This document shows positions 26,668 to 35,644 of a DNA stretch of 64,000 nucleotides, piece after piece. Each line of letters opens with the position of its first letter. The stretch's first letter is position 1. The stretch comes from Terribium retamae. Lineage in GTDB: Bacteria; Pseudomonadota; Alphaproteobacteria; Rhizobiales; Rhizobiaceae. The stretch is taken from NCBI RefSeq assembly GCF_022347545.1, contig NZ_JAKREW010000009.1:118292-182291 (forward strand), in the 5' to 3' direction. The notes under the pieces were generated by a model. It worked only from the letters and a program-made list of their open reading frames with translations, had not been told where the DNA came from and searched no databases. Made by a program: the position numbers and the translations under genes.

Positions 26668-29253
26668 ATGAAGTCCCACGTTAAAGCGGTTGTGATCGGC
26701 GGCGGCGTCGTCGGCTGTTCAGTCCTCTACCATCTGGCAAGAGCCGGCTGGACCGACGTCATGCTGATCGAGCGTTCGGAGCTCACCTCGGGCTCGTCCT
26801 GGCATGCGGCAGGCGGCTTCCACACGCTGAACGGCGATCCCAACGTCGCCAAGCTGCAGGCCTATACGGTGCAGCTCTACAAGGAACTCGAGGAGCTTTC
26901 CGGACAGTCCTGTTCGCTACATCTGACCGGCGGCATCATGATGGCCGATACGCCGGAGCGCATGGACTTCCTGCGGCTGGCCCACGCCAAGGGCCGCTAT
27001 CTCGGCATGGACACCGAGCTGATCACGCCTTCGGAAGCCAAGGCGATGTTCCCGCTGATGGATGAGACGAATTTCGTTGGCGCCATGTGGGATCCAGTCG
27101 AGGGCCATCTCGATCCGTCCGGCACCACGCATGCCTACGCCAAGGCCGCCAAGAAGCTGGGCGCCGAGATCGTCCTGCGCAACCGCGTCATCGAATTGAC
27201 CCAGGAGGTCGACGGCACCTGGAACGTGGTCACCGAACAGGGCACGGTGAAGGCAGAGCATGTCGTCAACTGCGGCGGCCTGTGGGCACGCGAAGTCGGC
27301 CGCATGGTCGGCGTCGAGCTCCCCCTGCTTGCCATGGAGCACATGTATCTGCTCACCGAGCCGATGAAAGAGGTCGAAGAATTCAACAAGGCGACCGGCC
27401 GCGAAATGGTGGGCGTGCTCGACTTCAAGGGTGAGATCTACACCCGCCAGGAACGCAACGGCATCCTGCTCGGCACTTACGAAAAGGCTTGCAAGCCGTG
27501 GTCGCCGGTGAACACGCCCTGGGATTTCGGCCACGAACTGCTGCAGCCCGACATCGACCGCATCGCACCCTCGCTGGAGATCGGCTTCAAGCATTTCCCC
27601 GGCATCGCCAATGCCGGCATCAAGCAGGTCATCAACGGCCCCTTCACCTTTGCCCCCGACGGCAACCCGCTGGTCGGTCCCGTCCAGGGCCTGACGAACT
27701 TTTGGTGCGCCTGCGCGGTCATGGCCGGCTTCAGCCAGGGCGGCGGCGTCGGTCTCGCGCTGTCCAACTGGATGGTGAATGGCGATCCCGGCTTCGACGT
27801 CTGGGGCATGGACGTTGCCCGCTTCGGTGAATGGGCGAGCCTGCGATACACCAATGCCAAGGTGCGTGAGAACTACTCGCGCCGTTTCTCCATCCGCTTC
27901 CCGAACGAAGAGCTGCCCGCTGCCCGTCCGGCGCAGACCACGCCACTCTACGACACCATGGTGGCCAACAATGCCGTCATGGGCGACAGCTGGGGCCTGG
28001 AAACGCCGCTCTGGTTCGCGCCGAAAGGTACGGAGCCGAAGGATGTCGTCTCCTTCCACCGCTCCAACGACTTCGAACATATCGGCAATGAAGTGCGTGC
28101 CGTGCGCGAGCGCGTCGGCGTCACCGAGATTGCCAACTTCGCAAAATATGAAGTCAGCGGAACAGGTTCGGAAGATTTCCTGAATCGTTTGATGACCAAC
28201 CGCATGCCCAAGAAGGGTCGCATCGTGCTGACCCCGATGCTGAACGAATTCGGCAAGCTGATCGGCGACTTCACTATCGCCAAGACGGGTGACGACAAGT
28301 TCATGATCTGGGGTTCGTCCGCGGCGCAGAAGTACCACATGCGCTGGTTCGAGAAGCACCTGCCGAAGGATGGTTCCGTCCGTATCCACCGCTTCGATCA
28401 GACCCTTGTCGGCCTCTCCATTGCCGGACCGAAGAGCCGGGAGCTGTTGCAGAAGCTCGCCGACATCGACGTTTCGTCCAAGGCCTTCCGCTTCATGGAC
28501 TTCCGCGAGATGGCCATCGGTGGTGCACCGTGTCTCGTCAACCGCATCACCTATACCGGCGATCTCGGCTATGAAATCTGGATGCAGCCTGCCTATCAGC
28601 GGCTTGTCTATGCCGCCATCAAGGAAGCGGGCGCAGAGTTCGGCATCGTCGATTTCGGCATGCGTGCACTGCTTGCCATGCGCCTGGAGAAGAACTTCCC
28701 GACATGGTTCCGCGAGCTCAGGCCTATCTACGGCCCATTCGAGGGTTCGATGGACCGCTTCATCAAGATGGAGAAGAACGACTTCATCGGTCGCGAAGCC
28801 GCTGCCCGAGAGCAGTCCGAACTGGCAAACGGCAAGGGGTCGAAGCTGCGCCGCGTCTCCTTTGTGGTGGATGCAGCCGATGCGGATGTGATGGGCGACG
28901 AGCCGATCTGGGCCAAGGTTTCGACTGACTACGGTACGGTCGAGAAGCCGCATGGTTACGGTGCACCGCGCTTCGACGAGACCGGCAAGGAAGTGCGCGG
29001 CTCGAAGGCCGCACAAGGCGCCTCTGGGGTGCGTGGCATCGTTGATGGAGAGTGGCGCGTCGTCGGCTGGATCACGTCGGGCGGCTACGCACACTATGTG
29101 CAGAAGTCGATGGCGCAGGGCTACGTGCCGGCGGCATTGGCCGAGAATGAAAGTGCCGGCATGTTCGAGATCGAGATCCTCGGCCACCGCCGCCCTGCCC
29201 GCATCAACATTGAACCGCCCTTCGACCCAAGCGGCGAAAAGATGCGAGGTTGA
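26668..29253 (+). CDS. Dimethylglycine/sarcosine dehydrogenase-like FAD-GcvT protein
   Basis: An 861-residue two-part enzyme. The N-terminal FAD oxidase domain (about 5-390) has the dinucleotide motif VIGGGVVGCSV and GSSWHAAGG, whose H46 matches the histidine that carries covalent FAD in dimethylglycine dehydrogenase. An FAO_M segment follows, then a GcvT-like tetrahydrofolate domain (about 455-860). Such enzymes oxidatively demethylate dimethylglycine or sarcosine and hand the carbon to THF as methylene-THF. It lies 90 bp after mttB paralog 1 and three bases before the dddP-like gene. It could take the product of MttB-catalysed betaine demethylation. It is slightly longer than typical (~815). 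Confidence 0.92.
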   Translation: MKSHVKAVVIGGGVVGCSVLYHLARAGWTDVMLIERSELTSGSSWHAAGGFHTLNGDPNVAKLQAYTVQLYKELEELSGQSCSLHLTGGIMMADTPERMDFLRLAHAKGRYLGMDTELITPSEAKAMFPLMDETNFVGAMWDPVEGHLDPSGTTHAYAKAAKKLGAEIVLRNRVIELTQEVDGTWNVVTEQGTVKAEHVVNCGGLWAREVGRMVGVELPLLAMEHMYLLTEPMKEVEEFNKATGREMVGVLDFKGEIYTRQERNGILLGTYEKACKPWSPVNTPWDFGHELLQPDIDRIAPSLEIGFKHFPGIANAGIKQVINGPFTFAPDGNPLVGPVQGLTNFWCACAVMAGFSQGGGVGLALSNWMVNGDPGFDVWGMDVARFGEWASLRYTNAKVRENYSRRFSIRFPNEELPAARPAQTTPLYDTMVANNAVMGDSWGLETPLWFAPKGTEPKDVVSFHRSNDFEHIGNEVRAVRERVGVTEIANFAKYEVSGTGSEDFLNRLMTNRMPKKGRIVLTPMLNEFGKLIGDFTIAKTGDDKFMIWGSSAAQKYHMRWFEKHLPKDGSVRIHRFDQTLVGLSIAGPKSRELLQKLADIDVSSKAFRFMDFREMAIGGAPCLVNRITYTGDLGYEIWMQPAYQRLVYAAIKEAGAEFGIVDFGMRALLAMRLEKNFPTWFRELRPIYGPFEGSMDRFIKMEKNDFIGREAAAREQSELANGKGSKLRRVSFVVDAADADVMGDEPIWAKVSTDYGTVEKPHGYGAPRFDETGKEVRGSKAAQGASGVRGIVDGEWRVVGWITSGGYAHYVQKSMAQGYVPAALAENESAGMFEIEILGHRRPARINIEPPFDPSGEKMRG

Positions 29254-29256
29254 ACC

Positions 29257-30636
29257 ATGTCGACGGCTGGCCGGACTTCAGGGAATTTCGGCCGCCATCG
29301 CAAGATCGTGCCTTTCGAGCCGGGTAGCGGTTCCAAGCCCGGCTCGACTGAAGCGCTACGCGCGGCGTCGCGCGAAAAGGCGGCTTCACTCAACCAGCAT
29401 GTGCTGGGTTACGGCGAGATCGCCGAACGTGAATGGGCCGCAGCCGGGATAGATGCACCCGATCTTCCCAGGATGCGCAAGTACCGGCTCGAGCGCATTC
29501 GCGCCGAATTGCGACGCCGCGGCTATGCGGGCGCCTTGCTCTATGATCCGGTCAATATCCGCTACGCGACCGACAGCACAAACATGCAGCTCTGGGTCGC
29601 GCACAATCCGACGCGCCATTGTTTCGTGGCGACCGAAGGGCCGGTCGTTCTGTTCGACTATTTCTCCTGCGAGCACCTGTCCGACCATTCCGGTGTCGTC
29701 GATGAGGTGCGGCCGGCCGTGTCCTGGATGTATCTCTATGGCGGCGAGATCACGGAGATGAAGGTGCGCCGTTGGGCTGCCGGGATCGCCGAACTCGTGC
29801 GCGAACATGGCGGAGGCAACAATCGCATCGCCGTCGATCACCTCGACCATGAAGGAGTCGAAGAGCTTGCACGACTCGGCATCACCACAGGCAGTGGGGA
29901 AGCCGTGATGGAAAATGCCCGCCTGATCAAATCGCCTGACGAAATCCTTGCCATGCGACGCGCCATTGTCGCCTGTGAGGCAGCCATGAGCGAGATGCAG
30001 ACGGCCCTTCAGCCCGGCATTTCCGAGAACGAACTGTGGGCGGAATTGCATCGCGGCAATATCGCGCGCGGGGGCGAATGGATCGAAACGCGGCTGCTTT
30101 CCTCTGGCCCGCGCACCAACCCTTGGTTCCAGGAATGCTCCTCACGCATCATCGAGGCCGGGGATCTCGTCGCCTTTGACACCGACCTCATCGGCCCCTA
30201 CGGGTTCTGCGCCGACCTTTCACGCACCTGGCTGTGCGGAGACGGCCGCCCGAGCAACGAGCAGCGCGATCTCTATCGCATCGCCGCCGACCAGATCGCC
30301 CGCAACACGCAACTGATGCAACCTGGTATCTCGTTCAAGGAGCTGGTCGAGCGTTCGGCAGTTCCACCGCGGGACTGCTTCCCGACGCGCTACGGCGTGC
30401 TTTATCATGGCGTCGGTCTTGCCGATGAATATCCAACCCTACCCCACATTTCCGATTGGACGGACGATACGCCCGATGGTGTGATCGAGCCGGGCATGGT
30501 CCTGTGTGTGGAAAGCTACATCGGCCGTCTGGGTGGGCACGAAGGGGTCAAGCTCGAGGAACAGATTCTGATCACCGAGAAAGGCCATCAGAAACTGTCG
30601 GCCTATCCTCTCGACGAACGCCTGCTGGCTGAATGA
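29257..30636 (+). CDS. dddP: DddP-like M24-family protein, candidate DMSP lyase
   Basis: A 459-residue creatinase/aminopeptidase-P-fold protein. Blocks such as NIRYATDSTNMQLW, GGEWIETRLLSSGPRTNPWF and FDTDLIGPYGFC are those of DddP. The metal ligands D308, D310, D320, H384, E419 and E434, plus Y379 and D390, all match by a constant shift of 13 the positions I recall for Roseobacter DddP (295, 297, 307, 371, 406, 421, 366, 377). DddP cleaves DMSP to dimethyl sulfide and acrylate. The gene starts three bases after the DMGDH-like gene, so it belongs to the methyltransferase operon. A related betaine-processing role is the alternative. Confidence 0.75.
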   Translation: MSTAGRTSGNFGRHRKIVPFEPGSGSKPGSTEALRAASREKAASLNQHVLGYGEIAEREWAAAGIDAPDLPRMRKYRLERIRAELRRRGYAGALLYDPVNIRYATDSTNMQLWVAHNPTRHCFVATEGPVVLFDYFSCEHLSDHSGVVDEVRPAVSWMYLYGGEITEMKVRRWAAGIAELVREHGGGNNRIAVDHLDHEGVEELARLGITTGSGEAVMENARLIKSPDEILAMRRAIVACEAAMSEMQTALQPGISENELWAELHRGNIARGGEWIETRLLSSGPRTNPWFQECSSRIIEAGDLVAFDTDLIGPYGFCADLSRTWLCGDGRPSNEQRDLYRIAADQIARNTQLMQPGISFKELVERSAVPPRDCFPTRYGVLYHGVGLADEYPTLPHISDWTDDTPDGVIEPGMVLCVESYIGRLGGHEGVKLEEQILITEKGHQKLSAYPLDERLLAE

Positions 30637-30721
30637 GCTCTGACCCTTCATTTTGATGTGGAAAGCACAAGTACCGGCATGGCTGCGAGTCACGCCGGCG
30701 GAGATAGTGGCGCGTCGTCGC

Positions 30722-30817
30722 TAGAGCGTTTCCGTTTTTAATGCGGAAACCCTCTAACTCTCTGTTTTTACGCAACTCCCACCGGAAAACCGTTACACAC
30801 TTTCCTGAATTGCTCTA
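30722..30817 (+). repeat. Dispersed intergenic repeat, copy 2
   Basis: Begins TAGAGCGTTTCCGTTTTT, continues through CTCTGTTTTTACGCAACTC and GGAAAACCGTTACACAC, and ends TTTCCTGAATTGCTCTA. The order of these words matches the element at 14105-14195 on the opposite strand. It fills most of the gap between the dddP-like gene and the NUP gene, whose ATG follows 15 bases later. Confidence 0.75.
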
Positions 30818-30832
30818 ACCTCGGATCAAGCC

Positions 30833-31864
30833 ATGCCATTTTCCCATCGCTTCGGCCTCGCCAGTGCAGCGCTTGCTGCGGCTCTCGCCACAACCGCAAC
30901 CACGGCCCGGGCAGAGCAGCCAATCGCACCGAAAGTCCTTGTCGTCACCATGTTCGGAGGCGAGGCGAAACCATGGTTGGAAGGACGAAAGTTCGACACC
31001 AAGCTGAAAGTTCCGGGGTTGTCGAAGGAATATCCAGAGGTCGCCTGTGATGCCGCCGGCCTCTGCGTCATGACGACCGCCATGGGCTATGCCAATGCGG
31101 CCAGCTCCGTCTCAGCAGTGATCTACAGCGGCCTGTTCGACCTTAAGCAAAGCTACATCCTCATTGCCGGCATCGCCGGCGTGGATCCGAGCGACGGCAC
31201 GCTTGGTTCGGCGCACTGGGCGCGTTTTGCCGTCGATGCCGGTCTTCGTCACGAGATCGACCCACGTCAGATTCCCGCTGATTGGCCGGACGGCGTCGTC
31301 GCACTCGGCGCCAAGGCGCCAGGAGAAAAGCCCAAATGGGGCTCGGGAACGGAAGTTTACAAGCTGAACGACAAGCTGGCGGACAAAGCGCTCGCCTTGA
31401 CCAGCGACGTCGAGCTGGCCGACAGCGAAGAAGCCAAAGCTTACCGGACGGCATACAGGACCGCGCCAGGTAACGCTGCACCGGCCGTCAGCATCTGCGA
31501 CACACTTTCGACCGACACCTACTGGCACGGCACGAAGACGGCAGAAAGCATGGGCAAATGGGTATCGCTGCTGACCGACGGCGCCGGCAACTATTGCACC
31601 ACGCAGATGGAAGACAATGCTTCCCTGACAGCTCTCCAGCGTGGTGCCGATGCCGGCCTGTTGCAATTCGATCGTATCGCGCTTTTGCGTACCGCGTCTA
31701 ACTTCGATCGCGAGCCGGAAGGCAAGACGGCAATGGAATCGTTGAGCGCGGATTCCGGAGGTTTCGGCCCGGCAACCGCCAATGCCTACCGGGTCGGCTC
31801 GAAATTCGCCGATGCCGTCATCGGTGACTGGGCGGTATGGCAAAAAGGCGTGCCGGCAAAATAG
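30833..31864 (+). CDS. Purine nucleoside permease (NUP) family protein, exported
   Basis: A 343-residue protein with a signal peptide (cleavage likely after ARA27) followed by a NUP domain: KVLVVTMFGGEAKPW near the start, then GIAGVDP and CDTLSTDTYWHG. The family is named for a yeast purine nucleoside transporter, but the fold resembles nucleoside phosphorylases and the bacterial versions are probably periplasmic. Its job here is unclear. There is no obvious operon partner. Confidence 0.82.
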   Translation: MPFSHRFGLASAALAAALATTATTARAEQPIAPKVLVVTMFGGEAKPWLEGRKFDTKLKVPGLSKEYPEVACDAAGLCVMTTAMGYANAASSVSAVIYSGLFDLKQSYILIAGIAGVDPSDGTLGSAHWARFAVDAGLRHEIDPRQIPADWPDGVVALGAKAPGEKPKWGSGTEVYKLNDKLADKALALTSDVELADSEEAKAYRTAYRTAPGNAAPAVSICDTLSTDTYWHGTKTAESMGKWVSLLTDGAGNYCTTQMEDNASLTALQRGADAGLLQFDRIALLRTASNFDREPEGKTAMESLSADSGGFGPATANAYRVGSKFADAVIGDWAVWQKGVPAK

Positions 31865-31895
31865 AGGTACCGATCTCGAAGCGATAGGCGGAGGG

Positions 31896-31921
31896 ATTGC
31901 CGGCTGAACTCAGCCGGCAAT
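31896..31921. terminator. Hairpin between convergent genes
   Basis: The 12-bp arms ATTGCCGGCTGA (31896-31907) and TCAGCCGGCAAT (31910-31921) are perfect complements. The right arm contains the stop codon of the convergent PhnD-like gene. It is a likely bidirectional transcription stop for the NUP and PhnD-like genes, although no T-run follows on the plus strand. Confidence 0.55.
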
Positions 31922-32722
31922 CAGCTCGGCTTCTTCCGCAAGAGCTTCGCGCAGTTTGGCCAGCAGTGCCGGTGGCGTGGTTCGTGCGGTAATGAAGGGC
32001 AAGCCCTTGCGGCGTGCCGTCCAGCCAATGACAGCGACGTCCTTGGCCTTTGGTTCAAAACGCTGCGCCATTGCCCAGCTTTGGCAATCGATCGCCGCGA
32101 CATCGGCGCGGCCTTCGGCAACAGCTACGATGGAATTGCGGTGCCCCCCGCTTTCGATGCGCTCAGCGAAGATATCGAGGTTTTCGCCCTTCGCCTGCAG
32201 GTCGCGGGTTATGGCGATGATGCCCGACATCGAATCCAGACCGTTGAAGGCAAAACGCATCCCGCGGATCAGATCCAAGGGAATAAGCGCCTGGCCATCT
32301 TCGGGGGCGGCGATGTTTTGTCCTGGCTGCCGCATCATGATCGCGCTGGAATAAAACCCTCCCCGCCCGCCTTCGATGCCGTCGTAGTTCGGCTGGCCGA
32401 TCACCTGAACATCGCGCTCCAGACCGAGCTCCATCGGCCCCCAACAGGTCTGCGCAAACAGCAGGGCCGGATGCTGCCAGACGGCATGGAAATCGAGTTC
32501 GTCCGGCGGCGCCATTGCGGGATCGGCAATGACGGTCTCTCCCGATGCATCGCGAATGCCGCCGGGAACCGCCGGCAGGTCGGCATTGCGCCGCACTACG
32601 GTTTCAGGCGCGTCAACACCCAGGCGGCGCAGGGCATCGCGGATCTTGGCCCATTGGAAATCCACCTCGGCTCGCGCCTCGGGCCAATCATACATCGGCA
32701 GGGCCGCAATATATTCGCTCAT
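31910..32722 (-). CDS. PhnD/SsuA-like solute-binding domain protein without signal peptide
   Basis: A 270-residue type II periplasmic-binding fold protein of the PhnD group: opening IAALPMYDWPEA, then LLFAQTCWGP, YSSAIMMR and GRADVAAIDCQSWA. Binding proteins of this kind normally carry a secretion signal, but none is visible from the ATG at 32722 or in the upstream frame, and no transporter genes are nearby. It may be a cytoplasmic ligand-binding protein. The ribosome-binding site is weak, so the start is uncertain. Confidence 0.75.
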   Translation of the reverse strand: MSEYIAALPMYDWPEARAEVDFQWAKIRDALRRLGVDAPETVVRRNADLPAVPGGIRDASGETVIADPAMAPPDELDFHAVWQHPALLFAQTCWGPMELGLERDVQVIGQPNYDGIEGGRGGFYSSAIMMRQPGQNIAAPEDGQALIPLDLIRGMRFAFNGLDSMSGIIAITRDLQAKGENLDIFAERIESGGHRNSIVAVAEGRADVAAIDCQSWAMAQRFEPKAKDVAVIGWTARRKGLPFITARTTPPALLAKLREALAEEAELIAG

Positions 32723-32789
32723 GTCGGTGATATGGTTGCCGCTGGTTGTCGGTTTCAAGCCGCGCGATGAAAGGCTTTCGGGAAGCGCT

Positions 32790-33800
32790 TCATTCCTTCG
32801 GAGGCTCTGCCGGAACCGGCGCGGTACCAAGGCCGCTGACATTGCGTGCCCGTACGCGCGGCGCAAACGCCCTGCCTTTTTCCGGCACGCGCCGCAATAC
32901 AGGGTGCACGATCGGTTCCTTCGCCTTGAAGGCGTATGCCTTCAGCAGTGCGAAATAGTTCGGATAGGAATAGCCGTGGTTGGCCTTCAGCCATTTTTCG
33001 CGGTCGTCCCGAAAGAGCTTCGGCAGCTTGTACCAAGCCACCGTCGGCTTGCTGTGATGCACGAAGTGCAGGTTGTTGTTCAGGAACAGAACGGACAGCG
33101 GCGAGCGTTCCACGATCACCGTGCGGCCTTCCGGATGTTCCGACCATTGGTGCTCGGCATAGGTGCGTATCGCAATCAATGACTGGCCGAACCACATGGG
33201 CACCAGAACGTAGAGCCACAGCGGCAAGCCGAAACCGAACTGGATCACCAGCAGTACGGCGGCAAGCCCGATGGCGTGCAGCAGCCAGGCCTTGCGGATC
33301 GCCTTGTCTCCCGCCAGCATCTGTTTGGCGTCATCGATGAAGAAACCGATCATCGACATCCATGGCCCGAGGAAAAAGCGACCGACCATGGTGTTGTTGG
33401 CCCTAAGCAGGAACTTCATCACCTCGGGAAGTTCTTCGTGGTGCCACAACGCCTTGTAATAGCTTTCCGGATCATCGAGCGGATCGGTCAGGCGCTCGTC
33501 GGCATGGTGGCGCAGATGCAGTGTCTTGAAACGGCGGAATGGCCATATAAGTCCGATCGGCAGGAAGACGATGGCCTCGTTGATCGACGCATTGCGGGTC
33601 GGGTGGCCGTGCAGCACTTCATGAACCAGCGACGACTGCAACGCTACCATCAGCGTGAGCACGACCAGGGCCAATACCGGATAAGAGGGCCAGATCAAAA
33701 ATCCGGCGACAAGCCAGGTTCCGTAACAACCTATGGCGAGAAAGACGGTTGGCCATTCCACGGCCGGTTTGCTGCTCACCTTTTTGCGTTTGTTCGCCAT
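32790..33800 (-). CDS. Membrane fatty acid desaturase-family protein
   Basis: A 336-residue integral membrane di-iron protein. Histidine boxes are visible as HEVLHGHPTRN, HLRHHADERLTDP and HHSKPTVAWYKLP, with at least four membrane helices. Family members desaturate or hydroxylate acyl chains or other small substrates. The gene is divergent from the XRE regulator across a gap that holds a perfect palindrome, so it is probably that regulator's target. A GTG at 33812 is an alternative start. A second member of this family lies at 48765-49673 inside the corrinoid locus. Confidence 0.85.
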   Translation of the reverse strand: MANKRKKVSSKPAVEWPTVFLAIGCYGTWLVAGFLIWPSYPVLALVVLTLMVALQSSLVHEVLHGHPTRNASINEAIVFLPIGLIWPFRRFKTLHLRHHADERLTDPLDDPESYYKALWHHEELPEVMKFLLRANNTMVGRFFLGPWMSMIGFFIDDAKQMLAGDKAIRKAWLLHAIGLAAVLLVIQFGFGLPLWLYVLVPMWFGQSLIAIRTYAEHQWSEHPEGRTVIVERSPLSVLFLNNNLHFVHHSKPTVAWYKLPKLFRDDREKWLKANHGYSYPNYFALLKAYAFKAKEPIVHPVLRRVPEKGRAFAPRVRARNVSGLGTAPVPAEPPKE

Positions 33801-33936
33801 GCGATCGACCACTGCCCTTTCAGTCGCCGGAACCGGTCTGTGATTCCTGACAACATTGTGTCAGCAGTCATGCGCTGTCTCAACGCGACAAAGCGCACAA
33901 AATGTTGCGATTGCGCACCTTTGCAAGCATATGATG

Positions 33937-33949
33937 TGTTTAGTAAACA
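33937..33949. promoter_or_regulatory. Perfect palindrome TGTTTA-G-TAAACA, candidate operator
   Basis: A 13-bp perfect inverted repeat lies in the ~230-bp divergent gap between the desaturase gene and the XRE regulator gene. Its AT-rich sequence stands out from the GC-rich surroundings, as is usual for a helix-turn-helix operator. Binding by the adjacent regulator is inferred from position only. Confidence 0.45.
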
Positions 33950-34031
33950 AAGCAGGAGATTCATTTACGCCTTTTTGCGTGAATGACCTCACCGAGTAGA
34001 ACTTTTTGCTAGGTTTAAGAGGAACAACGCA

Positions 34032-34889
34032 ATGGACAAGCGCGACCTCTCCACTCTGTTCCGGGAGCGGCTAAAATTGCTCTTGACACGCTCCGACCTC
34101 AATCAGTCAGCCTTCGCATCCGCCGTCGGCATTGACCGCTCAGCGCTGTCGCAACTGCTTTCCGGTGCGTCCGTGCGCTTGCCGCGCGCCGAAACGCTTC
34201 TCAACATCGCCGCCGAATTCAAGGTCTCGCTCGACTGGCTTCTTGGTCTTTCGCAGGACGAAGGCGTGACCGGTGAAATCCGCGAAAGCCTTGAGATCGA
34301 GGAGGCCTCAGGCGGGTTCGAGCGCACGCTGATTGCCAAATGGCATGCAGAAGCGGTCGGCACCAAGATCCGCTACGTGCCGGCGGGCATACCCGACCTG
34401 CTGCGCACCGAAGCGCTGGTCGATTATGAGGCGGGCATTTCCAACAAGAGCCGGCAGGCACAGGCCGGCGAAACGCAATATCGCATCGATTACAGCCGGC
34501 GGCCGGAGACGGATATGGAAGTCTGCATGCCGCGCCACACACTGGAGATCTTCGCGCGCGGCCTGGGCGTCTGGGATGCTTTTCCGGCGGAAGAGCGCCG
34601 CGAGCAATTGCTGCACATGGCTGCCCTGCTCGACGATCTCTACCCGACCTTCCGCCTCTATCTCTATGACGGACGCATGCGTTATTCGATCCCCTATACG
34701 ATTTTCGGGCCATACCGCGCGGCGATCTATGTGGGCGACATGTACATCGTGCTCAACGCCACCCAGCCGATCCGCACGTTGACCGGCCATTTCGACAATC
34801 TGATCCGCGCTGCCGAGATCAATGCGCATGAGGCCGCCGCCTTCGCCCAACGCCTGGCCGACCTGCCCCTTGCGGTTTCGCGTTCCTGA
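34032..34889 (+). CDS. XRE-family helix-turn-helix regulator
   Basis: A 285-residue regulator. The N-terminal HTH (about residues 8-70) has NQSAFASAVGIDRSALSQLL and ends in KVSLDWLLGLS. The larger C-terminal region (about 90-280) is a sensor-like domain with LIAKWHAEAVGTKIRYVPAG that I do not recognise. The DUF1989 gene begins 38 bases after its stop, and the desaturase gene is divergent. It likely controls one or both. Confidence 0.85.
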   Translation: MDKRDLSTLFRERLKLLLTRSDLNQSAFASAVGIDRSALSQLLSGASVRLPRAETLLNIAAEFKVSLDWLLGLSQDEGVTGEIRESLEIEEASGGFERTLIAKWHAEAVGTKIRYVPAGIPDLLRTEALVDYEAGISNKSRQAQAGETQYRIDYSRRPETDMEVCMPRHTLEIFARGLGVWDAFPAEERREQLLHMAALLDDLYPTFRLYLYDGRMRYSIPYTIFGPYRAAIYVGDMYIVLNATQPIRTLTGHFDNLIRAAEINAHEAAAFAQRLADLPLAVSRS

Positions 34890-34926
34890 CGGCAATTCTC
34901 CTCGATCATCAGAACGGGAGCTACCC

Positions 34927-35523
34927 TTGGGTCGTCATATCGTCGTGCCTCCACAGTCCGGCCGCGCCTTCCGGGTCGAGAAAGACGAACTCATCCGCAT
35001 CATCGACCCCAGGGGCCAGCAGGTTGCCGACCTGTGGGCTTTCGTGACCGGAGATCCGCTGGACTGGCTGAGTACGTCGAACACCCGCGATATCATCGAG
35101 CGGCTGTTCCCTGCCGTCGGCGAGCATTTCTACGGCACGACTGGTGAGCCGCTGCTGACGCTGGTCGCAAATAACTCCCCTGGCCCTCACGACATGCTCT
35201 TTCCGGCCTGCAATGCCGCGCTCTACCGCCGCGCCGGTTTCGACGAGCATCCGAGTTGCCAGGACAATCTGCACAAGGCACTTGCTGCCGAAGGAATCGC
35301 CATTCCCTTCACGCCGGACCCAGTCGACTTTTTCCAGAACTCGCTCCCGACCGCTGACGGAACTTTGCTGGTCGACGCCTCGATCAACCCACCCGGAGGT
35401 TCGGTGACATTGCGCGCCGAACGCGATCTCCTGATTGTCGTCACCGCCTGTTCGGTCGATCATCACCCGACCAACGGTGACGCATGTACCGAAATCGAAG
35501 TCGAGCTGACCCCAGCCACGTAG
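34927..35523 (+). CDS. DUF1989 (urea carboxylase-associated) family protein
   Basis: A 198-residue DUF1989 protein: IIDPRGQQVADLWAF near the start, STSNTRDIIERLFP, then NNSPGPHDMLFPAC and the late CSVDHHPTNGD. The family is linked to urea carboxylase and guanidine metabolism in some bacteria and to C1 metabolism loci in others; the reaction is unknown. No ATG is available near the start; TTG 34927 lies six bases after GGGAG. The gene follows the XRE regulator and precedes the homocysteine methyltransferase gene. Confidence 0.78.
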   Translation: MGRHIVVPPQSGRAFRVEKDELIRIIDPRGQQVADLWAFVTGDPLDWLSTSNTRDIIERLFPAVGEHFYGTTGEPLLTLVANNSPGPHDMLFPACNAALYRRAGFDEHPSCQDNLHKALAAEGIAIPFTPDPVDFFQNSLPTADGTLLVDASINPPGGSVTLRAERDLLIVVTACSVDHHPTNGDACTEIEVELTPAT

Positions 35524-35590
35524 ATACAGTGACTGGCGAACCGGTTTTCTATCTCCATGGGAGCGATAGAAACCGCGCCTCCCATTGACT

Positions 35591-35614
35591 GGACATAAAG
35601 ACTTCTTTATATCC
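35591..35614. promoter_or_regulatory. Operator-like palindrome upstream of the homocysteine methyltransferase gene
   Basis: GGACATAAAGA-CT-TCTTTATATCC is an inverted repeat with 11-bp arms and a single mismatch, ending 30 bases before the ATG of the homocysteine methyltransferase gene. Its core ATAAAGA-NN-TCTTTAT recurs at 51923-51944 before the pterin methyltransferase gene. From memory it resembles operators of SahR/SamR-type ArsR regulators of the methionine cycle; the regulator itself is not in this window. Confidence 0.65.
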
Positions 35615-35644
35615 TTATCCAAACTTGAATTGAAAGCGCGCGCC

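Noticed and set aside
26917..29187. 756-residue open frame on the minus strand
   Set aside because: It is antisense to the well-supported DMGDH-like gene. Its protein shows no recognisable domain and mirrors the codon bias of the true gene; long antisense frames are common in GC-rich DNA.
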